DNA of 6,663 nt from an uncultured Actinomycetes bacterium (GTDB lineage: Bacteria > Actinomycetota > Acidimicrobiia > Acidimicrobiales > Acidimicrobilacustridaceae). Under the pieces are notes generated by a model, which saw only the letters and a list, made by a program, of their open reading frames with translations, was not told where the DNA came from and searched no databases. Shown here piece after piece: positions 1 to 5,055 of the stretch. Position 1 is the first letter of the stretch. Every line of letters starts with the position of its first letter. The position numbers and the translations under genes are program-made. Where the stretch lies: assembly GCA_945957335.1 (NCBI GenBank), contig CAMFLJ010000212.1:1-6663 (forward strand), in the 5' to 3' direction.

Positions 1-177
1 CACGGGTGAGCCCAGGACCATCCACACGCTGCGGCGGACCCGACGGATGGCGCCGCTGCGGCTCCAGTTGCGGACGGTGTCGGGCCCGAGCCCGTGCTCG
101 AGCCCCTGTGCCGTGGTGAAGAGGCCGTGCTGTTCGCCGGCGAGGCTGAGGAGCGCGATGCGCGCGTCGGTGTTCAT
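1..177 (-). CDS. AbiEi-like winged-helix domain protein, N-terminal part (truncated by window edge)
   Basis: Only the first 59 codons are present; the rest lies beyond position 1. The start is the ATG at 177-175, with a GGTGG Shine-Dalgarno-like run about 9 nt upstream. The protein begins MNTDARIALLSLAGEQHGLF and continues with TTAQGLEHGL, then VRNWSRSGAIRRVRRSVW. This pattern (a helix ending in a QHGLF-type turn, a TTAQ recognition-helix start, then an arginine-rich R-R-V-R-R-S-V-W wing) is the N-terminal winged-helix domain of the AbiEi-family antitoxin/transcriptional regulator group. In actinobacteria such domains often stand alone or precede a DUF559 nuclease-like domain rather than belonging to a full AbiE toxin-antitoxin pair; that is family knowledge and cannot be tested here because the C-terminus is missing. 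No partner gene is visible upstream. DNA binding is likely, but the target is unknown. A 54-bp palindrome lies 43 bp upstream of the start and could be an operator. Confidence 0.72.
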   Translation of the reverse strand, partial: MNTDARIALLSLAGEQHGLFTTAQGLEHGLGPDTVRNWSRSGAIRRVRRSVWMVLGSPV

Positions 178-220
178 GGTGCGATTCCACCAAGCACCTG
201 TGACAGTCCCACGCAACAGC

Positions 221-274
221 CCGTTCTCGTGGAGCTTTCCTGTCGCCGGTGACAGGAAAGCTCCACAAGAACGG
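221..274. repeat. Long near-perfect inverted repeat (24-bp arms, 6-bp centre)
   Basis: The left arm is 221-244 and the right arm 251-274. Reading outward from the centre, 16 bp pair perfectly (GTGGAGCTTTCCTGTC against its complement at 251-266). One mismatch follows (228/267), which would be a G-U pair in a minus-strand RNA, and then 7 more perfect pairs. The centre is GCCGGT. The element sits between the end of accA3 and the start of the AbiEi-like gene, both on the minus strand. It could be a second terminator hairpin for accA3, an operator for the AbiEi-like regulator, or a palindromic mobile fragment. There is no T-tract on either side, and the arms are less GC-rich than the surroundings. 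Confidence 0.8.
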
Positions 275-300
275 CCGGTGCAAAACGCATGCCAGAACGG

Positions 301-336
301 GAGAGGGGGCCGGCCCGGGTGGGCCGGCCCCCTCTC
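301..336 (-). terminator. Strong GC hairpin, probable terminator of accA3
   Basis: A perfect 16-bp stem (301-316 with 321-336) is closed by a 4-nt GGGT loop. It starts 26 bp past the accA3 stop codon in the direction of minus-strand transcription, which is the expected position for a terminator. No U-tract follows the stem, as is common for hairpin terminators in GC-rich actinobacteria, so the terminator role is inferred from position and stem strength. The stem is symmetric and would also form in a plus-strand transcript. Confidence 0.72.
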
Positions 337-362
337 GCGGAAGGCGTGGGTGGGAGGTGGGG

Positions 363-2141
363 CTACTCGATGACGACGACGACGTCGCCGGAGCCGACGG
401 AGTCGCCGGGGGCCACCTTGATCTCCTTGACCGTGCCGGCCTTGTCGGCGGCGATGTTGTTCTCCATCTTCATCGCCTCGAGCACGCACACCGTGGCGCC
501 CTGCTCGACCTCCTGGCCGACCTCGACGAGCACCTTCACGATCGTGCCCTGCATCGGGACCGTGACCGCTCCGGAGCCGCCGCCGGCACCCGCGCCGCCC
601 GAGGCAGCCGAGCGTCGGGGACGGGCGGCACCGCCACCGGCCGAACCCGCGGCGCCGGCGGCCACGACGGCACCGGCCTGCGACTCGGGCACGAACACCT
701 TGACGGCGAAGCGCTTGCCGTTGACCTCGACGTCGACGTCGCGCTGCACCTTGGCCTCGGTCTCGCCGTCACCCGTGGAGGGGGCGGCGCTGACGCCGGT
801 GAGGTCGAGCACGTCCTCGACCCACTTGGTGGAGTGCTTGGCCTCCTGGAAGTCGGAGTGCTCGAGGATGGCGATGTCGGCCGGGATCGTGGTGGCGATC
901 CCGTCGATGCGGAACTCGCGCAGCGCCCGCAGGGTGCGGCGGATGGCCGTCGGCCGGTCCTCGCCCCAGCAGATGAGCTTGCCGACGAGGTTGTCGTAGT
1001 ACTGGCTGACGGTGTCGCCGGACTCGTAGCCGCCGTCCCAACGGGTGCCGAAGCCGGCCGGCGGGACGATCGTGTCGATGTGGCCGGGGGAGGGCAGGAA
1101 CTTGCCCTCGGCCGGGTCCTCGGCGTTGATGCGGATCTCGATGGCGTGGCCCGAGAGCTCGATGGAGTCCTGGGTGAACGACAGCGGCAGGCCCGAGGCG
1201 ACCCGGATCTGCTCGGCCACGAGGTCGATGCCCGACACCATCTCGGTGACGGGGTGCTCGACCTGGAGGCGGGTGTTCATCTCGAGGAAGTAGAACTCGC
1301 CGTCCTGGTAGAGGAACTCGACGGTGCCGGCGTTGTAGTAGCCGCAGGCCTTGGCGACCTTGACGGCGGCCTCGCCCATGGCCTGGCGCACGTCGGCGGG
1401 GAACTCCGGTGCCGGGCTCTCCTCGACGAGCTTCTGGTGGCGGCGCTGGGCGGAGCAGTCGCGCTCGGCCACCCACACGCAGTTGCCGTGCGTGTCACCG
1501 ATGATCTGCATCTCGATGTGGCGGGGCCAGGTGAGGTAGCGCTCGACGTAGCACTCGTCGCGGCCGAAGCCCTTGAGCGCCTCGCTCTTGGCCGACTCGA
1601 AGGCCTCGGGGGCCTCCTCGGCGGAGCGCACCACGCGCATGCCGCGACCACCGCCGCCGTAGGCGGCCTTGATGGCGATGGGCCAGCCGAACTCCTCGCC
1701 GAAGGCGATGACCTCGCTGGCGTCGTTCAGGAACTCGGTGGTGCCGGGCACGCCCGACACGCCGGCCTCCTGGGCGGCGATGCGGCTGGAGACCTTGTCA
1801 CCCATGACGGTGATGGCCTCGGGCGGCGGGCCGATGAACGTGACGCCCATCTCGGTGATGGCCTTGGCGAAGTCGGTGTTCTCCGAGAAGAAGCCGTAGC
1901 CGGGGTGGACCGCGTCGGCGCCGCTGCGCTTGATCACGTCGAGGATGGCCTCGGTGTTCAAGTAGCTCTCGGCGGCCGTCTGCCCCCCCAGTGCGTAGGC
2001 CTCGTCGGCGAGGCGGACGTGCAGGGCGTCACGGTCGAGATCGGAGTACACGGCCACCGTGGCGATGCCCATCTCCTGGCAGGCACGGATGACACGGACA
2101 GCGATCTCGCCGCGGTTGGCGATGAGGACCTTGTTGAGCAC
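363..2141 (-). CDS. accA3: Acetyl/propionyl-CoA carboxylase alpha subunit: biotin carboxylase fused to biotin carrier protein
   Basis: This 592-residue cytoplasmic subunit carboxylates its own covalently bound biotin using ATP and bicarbonate. A separate AccD-type carboxyltransferase, not in the window, then passes the carboxyl group to acetyl-, propionyl- or a longer acyl-CoA for fatty-acid and lipid synthesis. Residues 1-447 are the biotin carboxylase. They show IANRGEIA (7-14), the ATP-grasp glycine loop YGGGGRGM (161-168), and counterparts of the E. coli AccC active-site residues: K115, K158, H208, C229, K237, E275, E287, R291 and R337, all shifted by one. A spacer and a small beta segment (about 463-486) come next, then an Ala/Gly-rich linker (about 488-525). 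The carrier domain (526-592) has the biotinylation motif EAMKMEN with lysine K558. The layout and length match actinobacterial AccA3. The start taken is GTG at 2141, because the family begins directly at (M)LNKVLIANRG; it has no clear Shine-Dalgarno. An in-frame GTG at 2156, with a distant AAGGA, is the alternative. birA is divergent next door. Confidence 0.96.
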   Translation of the reverse strand: MLNKVLIANRGEIAVRVIRACQEMGIATVAVYSDLDRDALHVRLADEAYALGGQTAAESYLNTEAILDVIKRSGADAVHPGYGFFSENTDFAKAITEMGVTFIGPPPEAITVMGDKVSSRIAAQEAGVSGVPGTTEFLNDASEVIAFGEEFGWPIAIKAAYGGGGRGMRVVRSAEEAPEAFESAKSEALKGFGRDECYVERYLTWPRHIEMQIIGDTHGNCVWVAERDCSAQRRHQKLVEESPAPEFPADVRQAMGEAAVKVAKACGYYNAGTVEFLYQDGEFYFLEMNTRLQVEHPVTEMVSGIDLVAEQIRVASGLPLSFTQDSIELSGHAIEIRINAEDPAEGKFLPSPGHIDTIVPPAGFGTRWDGGYESGDTVSQYYDNLVGKLICWGEDRPTAIRRTLRALREFRIDGIATTIPADIAILEHSDFQEAKHSTKWVEDVLDLTGVSAAPSTGDGETEAKVQRDVDVEVNGKRFAVKVFVPESQAGAVVAAGAAGSAGGGAARPRRSAASGGAGAGGGSGAVTVPMQGTIVKVLVEVGQEVEQGATVCVLEAMKMENNIAADKAGTVKEIKVAPGDSVGSGDVVVVIE

Positions 2142-2145
2142 GCCA

Positions 2146-2151
2146 TATGGT
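2146..2151 (+). promoter_or_regulatory. Candidate -10 box for a leaderless birA transcript
   Basis: TATGGT fits the TANNNT -10 pattern, and 7 nt separate it from the ATG at 2159, so transcription would start at or next to the start codon. The LCP gene downstream has the same 7-nt geometry. The box overlaps the palindrome CCATATGG (2143-2150) and lies between the two divergent start codons. The overlapping GGTGG (2149-2153) could instead act as a ribosome-binding site 5 nt before the ATG if the transcript starts further upstream. No convincing -35 element is seen. Confidence 0.45.
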
Positions 2152-2158
2152 GGCACGC

Positions 2159-2968
2159 ATGGAGGGGTCCTTCGCCACACGAGCCGTCGACGGAACCAGG
2201 TTCAGCGATGTGCGCTGGGTCGCGGACACCGGGTCGACCAACAAGGACCTGCTCGAGGAGGCCGCCGCGGGTGCCCCCGAGGGCATCGTGCTGGTCGCCG
2301 ACCACCAGACCGCGGGGCGCGGCCGACTCGACCGAACGTGGTCCGCGCCGCCCGGGGCGTCCCTGCTCGTGTCGGTGCTGCTGCGACCGTCGGTGGCCCC
2401 CGAGCACGCCTTCCTCGTCACCGCCGCGGGTGCGGTGGCCGCGTGCCAGGCGTGCAGCGAGGTCGCCGCGGTGTTCCCGGGCATCAAGTGGCCCAACGAC
2501 CTCGTGATCGTCGCCGGCGACCGCTTCGCCGGTCGCAAGCTCGCCGGGATCCTCGCCGAGTCGGTCGTGTCCGACGGCCGCATCTCGGCGGTGGTGCTCG
2601 GCATGGGCCTCAACGTGAACTGGCCCGAGGTGCTCCCGCCCGAGCTCGCGTCGATCGCCGTCGCCCTCGACCACGTCGTCGGCCACCCGGTCGATCGCGA
2701 GAAGCTCCTCGTGGCGTGGCTGCGCCACCTCGAGGGCTGGCTCGACCGGCTCGGCACCGACGAAGGCCGCGAGCTGCTGATGCTCAGGGTGCGCGAGATG
2801 TCGGCCACGCTCGGGCGCCCGGTGCGCGTCGAGCTCCCCGACGGCACCTTCGAGGGCACGGCCGTCGACGTGGGCCCCGAGGGCCACCTGCTGGTGGTCG
2901 ACGATGCCACCGGTGACGTCGTCGAGGTCACCGTGGGCGACGTCGTCCACCTCCGCCACCGCACCTGA
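2159..2968 (+). CDS. birA: Biotin--[acetyl-CoA-carboxylase] ligase, monofunctional (no HTH domain)
   Basis: BirA activates biotin with ATP to biotinyl-5'-AMP and transfers it to the carrier lysine of biotin enzymes; the adjacent AccA3 is the obvious substrate. The 269-residue product has STNKDLL (26-32), the biotinyl-AMP loop DHQTAGRGRLDRTW (48-61, GRGR at 53-56), KWPNDL (110-115), GRKLAGIL with the conserved lysine K127 (125-132), and GMGLNVNW (148-155). The small C-terminal beta-barrel domain spans roughly residues 215-266. It has no N-terminal helix-turn-helix, so it is a class I ligase and not a biotin-operon repressor. The start chosen is ATG 2159, which fits the -10 box and the GGTGG. 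ATG 2147 would add four residues (MVAR), but it lies inside the -10 box and has no ribosome-binding site. The gene is divergent from accA3 and converges on pabC. Confidence 0.95.
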   Translation: MEGSFATRAVDGTRFSDVRWVADTGSTNKDLLEEAAAGAPEGIVLVADHQTAGRGRLDRTWSAPPGASLLVSVLLRPSVAPEHAFLVTAAGAVAACQACSEVAAVFPGIKWPNDLVIVAGDRFAGRKLAGILAESVVSDGRISAVVLGMGLNVNWPEVLPPELASIAVALDHVVGHPVDREKLLVAWLRHLEGWLDRLGTDEGRELLMLRVREMSATLGRPVRVELPDGTFEGTAVDVGPEGHLLVVDDATGDVVEVTVGDVVHLRHRT

Positions 2969-3016
2969 CGGCGTGGCCCGCCGGCCGCCGGTGTGGGGCG
3001 TGGCCCGAGGCGGGGA
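2969..3016. repeat. Convergent birA/pabC gap with an 11-bp direct repeat
   Basis: The 48 bp between the two stop codons contain the direct repeat GGCGTGGCCCG at 2970-2980 and 2997-3007, a 27-bp period. No strong inverted repeat or T-tract is visible, so no terminator can be called for either of the converging genes. The repeat may be chance in such GC-rich sequence. Confidence 0.4.
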
Positions 3017-3868
3017 TCAGCCGGCTGCGGCGTCCGCGGCCTCGGCCGAGCGGAACGCCGCCAGCGCGTCGACGGCGAAGGGACCACCGACGACCGGGAC
3101 CGGGCGGCCGTCGATCGCCGCGACCGGGCGCACACCGGCCACCGAGGAGGTGAGGAACACCTCGGTGGCCTCGTCGAGGCGGTCGAGGGCGATGTCGGCA
3201 TCCTCGGCCAGCCCGGCCTCGAGCAGCACCTCCCGGACGATGCCGCCCAGGCACCCGCTGTCGGTCGACGGGGTGACGCGGCGCCCGTCGAGCACCAGGA
3301 ACACGTTGGCGGTGAGCGCCTCGCTCACCCGGCCCCGGGTGTCGCCGAGGAGGGCGTCGTCGGCGCCCGCGGCCTCGATGCGGGCCTGGATCACGGCCGC
3401 CTCGGCGTAGCTCGTCGACTTCACGCCGACGAGGGGCCCCCGGTCGTTGCGCGCGAACGGCACGGTGAGGACCGAGACCGGGGCGGCGACGCCGGCCGGC
3501 ACCACCAACGGCGCCGCGGTGACGAGCACGGTGGGGTGCGGCCCGCGGCGGAGGCCGCCGGGGCCGGGGCCTCCGGTGACGGTGATGCGCAGGCGGGCGT
3601 CGGGCGCGCCGCACGCGGCGACGACCTCGTCGACTGCCGCAGCGAGCAGGTCGACGCCGACGGGTGCCATCGCCATCGCCTGCATCGAGCGGGCGAGGCG
3701 GGCCATGTGGCGGTCCCAGAACCCGGGCCGCCCGCCGCGCACGAGCAGCGTCTCGAACACGCCGTCACCGACGGTGAGGCCGTGGTCGTCGACGCGGATC
3801 GCCGCGGCGTCGGCCTCGACGATGCGGCCGTCGAGCCACGCCACCGGGCGACCGGCCCCGCCGCTCAC
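3017..3868 (-). CDS. pabC: Aminodeoxychorismate lyase (fold-type IV PLP enzyme)
   Basis: PabC splits 4-amino-4-deoxychorismate into p-aminobenzoate and pyruvate, the last step of pABA synthesis for folate. The 283-residue protein belongs to the class IV aminotransferase/lyase family. It shows VDDHGLTVGDGVFET near the N-terminus (26-40), the PLP-binding lysine K150 in GVKSTSYAE, the conserved SEALTANVF (182-190, E183 and N188) and the C-terminal FLTSSVAGVRPV (238-249). The same fold includes branched-chain and D-amino-acid aminotransferases; the lyase assignment rests mainly on coupling to pabB. The start is GTG at 3868, whose GTGA overlaps the pabB stop by 4 bp, implying translational coupling. 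The open frame extends upstream to 4288, but that part lies over pabB in another frame and is not coding. An Ala-rich tail ends the protein. Confidence 0.88.
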   Translation of the reverse strand: MSGGAGRPVAWLDGRIVEADAAAIRVDDHGLTVGDGVFETLLVRGGRPGFWDRHMARLARSMQAMAMAPVGVDLLAAAVDEVVAACGAPDARLRITVTGGPGPGGLRRGPHPTVLVTAAPLVVPAGVAAPVSVLTVPFARNDRGPLVGVKSTSYAEAAVIQARIEAAGADDALLGDTRGRVSEALTANVFLVLDGRRVTPSTDSGCLGGIVREVLLEAGLAEDADIALDRLDEATEVFLTSSVAGVRPVAAIDGRPVPVVGGPFAVDALAAFRSAEAADAAAG

Positions 3869-4908
3869 GTCGGCCCCGGCGAGGCGACGGCGAGGAGGCG
3901 CGCCGCCTTCAGCTCGGTCTCCGCCCACTCGTCGGCGGCGGTCGAGTCCCACGTGATGGCACCACCGGTGCCGAGGCAGAGGCGTCCCTCGTCGACCCAG
4001 AACGTGCGGATCGCGACGTTGAGCTCTCCCTCGCGACGGTCGGCGTCGACCCACCCGACGGCTCCGCAGTAGGGCCCGCGGGCGACGGGCTCGAGCCGGT
4101 CGATGTGCTCGAGGGCGGCGAGCTTGGGTGCGCCCGTGACCGACCCCGGCGGGAACGTGGCGTCGAGCAGCTCGGCCCACCCCACGCCGGGCCTGAGCTC
4201 GCCCTCGACGGTGCTCACCAGGTGGACGAGGCCGGGGTGGTCCTCCTCGGCCAGCAAGGCGGGCACCCGGATCGAGCCGGGCACGCACACCCGGCCCAGG
4301 TCGTTGCGCACCAGGTCGACGATCATCACGTTCTCGGCGCGGTCCTTGTCGGTGAACGCCACCCCGGGCGCCGTGGTGCCCTTGATCGGGGCGGAGCGCA
4401 CCCGGGAGCCATGGCGGGAGAGGAACAGCTCGGGCGACGCCGAGGCGACCCGGACCCCCGCCTCGGGCAGCTCGATCACCGCGGCGTACGGGGCCGGGTT
4501 GCCGGCGGCGAGGGCGCTGCCGAGGGCGAGCATCGAGGCCCCGGCCGGCAGGGGCGCGCTCAACCGGCGGGTGAGGTTCACCTGGTAGACGTCACCGGCG
4601 GCGATCGCTTCGCGCACGGTCCCGACCCGTTCGGCGAAGGCGGCTGCGTCGAGCGACGAGCTCCACGCACCCTGGTCGGGGCCGACCCACGGCCGCGGCG
4701 GCCGGGGCATGGCACCCGTCGGCCGGGCCCGCTCGAAGCGGGCGCACACGGGCGGGCCGTCGAAGGGCAGGACCACCGCCCACCAGCCCGACGAGTCGAG
4801 CGCGCCGAGGTCGTCGGTGAGGTCGACGAGGCCGCTCGCGACACGACCACCGACCACGGCGAGGCAGTCGAGGTCTCGTGCACGCGCGGCGGTGGGGAGG
4901 GGGCTCAC
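3865..4908 (-). CDS. pabB: Aminodeoxychorismate synthase component I
   Basis: PabB converts chorismate plus ammonia, supplied by the glutaminase PabA (not in this window), to 4-amino-4-deoxychorismate. The 347-residue protein is mostly the chorismate-binding domain (about 88-340). It has AIAAGDVYQVNLTRRL (101-116), ASASPELFLSR (155-165), PIKGT (174-178), DLVRNDLGRV (198-207), TFPPGSVTGAPK (251-262) and GTGGAITWDST (313-323). The lysine in PIKGT (K176) is the residue typical of PabB; anthranilate synthase TrpE has alanine there. That lysine and the pabC neighbour favour PabB over TrpE. The N-terminal part is only about 85 residues, shorter than in the roughly 450-residue E. coli enzyme. The start taken is GTG 4908; the frame stays open far upstream, but that part is antisense to the LCP gene and looks non-coding. 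No Shine-Dalgarno is visible. Confidence 0.9.
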   Translation of the reverse strand: MSPLPTAARARDLDCLAVVGGRVASGLVDLTDDLGALDSSGWWAVVLPFDGPPVCARFERARPTGAMPRPPRPWVGPDQGAWSSSLDAAAFAERVGTVREAIAAGDVYQVNLTRRLSAPLPAGASMLALGSALAAGNPAPYAAVIELPEAGVRVASASPELFLSRHGSRVRSAPIKGTTAPGVAFTDKDRAENVMIVDLVRNDLGRVCVPGSIRVPALLAEEDHPGLVHLVSTVEGELRPGVGWAELLDATFPPGSVTGAPKLAALEHIDRLEPVARGPYCGAVGWVDADRREGELNVAIRTFWVDEGRLCLGTGGAITWDSTAADEWAETELKAARLLAVASPGPT

Positions 4909-4918
4909 GACGACCGCG

Positions 4919-4924
4919 AGCCTA
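4919..4924 (-). promoter_or_regulatory. Possible -10 box for the pabBC operon
   Basis: On the minus strand TAGGCT fits TANNNT and lies 10 nt before the GTG start at 4908. Transcription would begin only a few bases ahead of the start codon, giving a leaderless or near-leaderless mRNA; this fits the lack of a ribosome-binding site. The spacing is longer than the 7 nt seen for birA and the LCP gene, and no -35 is recognisable, so support is weak. Confidence 0.3.
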
Positions 4925-4964
4925 GGGCGCGCCGTCGTGGGGCCGTCCCGCCGGGACCGAGCCC

Positions 4965-5004
4965 GCGACCGGCGGCGACCGTCAGCGACCGGAGGCGACG
5001 GGAC
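4965..5004. repeat. Four-copy 10-bp tandem repeat in the pabB/LCP divergent region
   Basis: Units at 4965, 4975, 4985 and 4995 read GCGACCGGCG, GCGACCGTCA, GCGACCGGAG and GCGACGGGAC. The first six bases are constant except for one change in the last unit, and the period is exactly 10 bp, close to one helical turn. The array lies 52-91 bp upstream of the LCP start codon and 57-96 bp upstream of the pabB start codon, a usual position for regulator sites. Its period is not a multiple of three, which argues against it being an N-terminal extension of pabB. A regulatory role is inference. Confidence 0.6.
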
Positions 5005-5042
5005 CCTGCCGGGGGTGCCCGGGTGGGGGAGGGGTGCTCCGG

Positions 5043-5048
5043 TAACCT
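5043..5048 (+). promoter_or_regulatory. -10 box for a leaderless LCP-gene transcript
   Basis: TAACCT matches TANNNT and is separated from the GTG at 5056 by 7 nt, so the transcript would begin at the start codon. The birA promoter has identical geometry. A G-rich run precedes it, and no -35 consensus is seen. Confidence 0.55.
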
Positions 5049-5055
5049 GCCGCCC

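Noticed and set aside
47..373. Plus-strand 108-codon open frame across the left intergenic region
   Set aside because: It spans both hairpins and is antisense to the AbiEi-like gene; the translation has no recognisable features and no ribosome-binding site.
249..2507. A 752-codon plus-strand open frame running antisense to accA3 and into birA
   Set aside because: Its product is a low-complexity Asp/His/Leu/Gly-rich string with no motifs. The minus strand over the same span encodes a fully recognisable AccA3, so this is a mirror of GC-rich codon bias.
1958..3201. Minus-strand open frames of 333 and 390 codons over birA
   Set aside because: Both translate to compositionally biased sequence without motifs, antisense to a clear biotin ligase.
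3869..4288. Upstream continuation of pabC (would make a 423-residue protein)
   Set aside because: This part overlaps pabB in another frame and is Arg/Pro/Gly-rich. The GTGA overlap gives a standard coupled start and the normal family length.
5042..5047. GTAACC upstream of the LCP gene as a possible MtrA-type response regulator half-site
   Set aside because: Only one half-site is present, and it overlaps the -10 box; a direct repeat at proper spacing would be needed.
4105..5055. Upstream in-frame continuation of the LCP gene on the plus strand
   Set aside because: It is antisense to pabB with no recognisable domain. The basic residues and membrane helix right after GTG 5056, and the -10 box before it, fix the real start.
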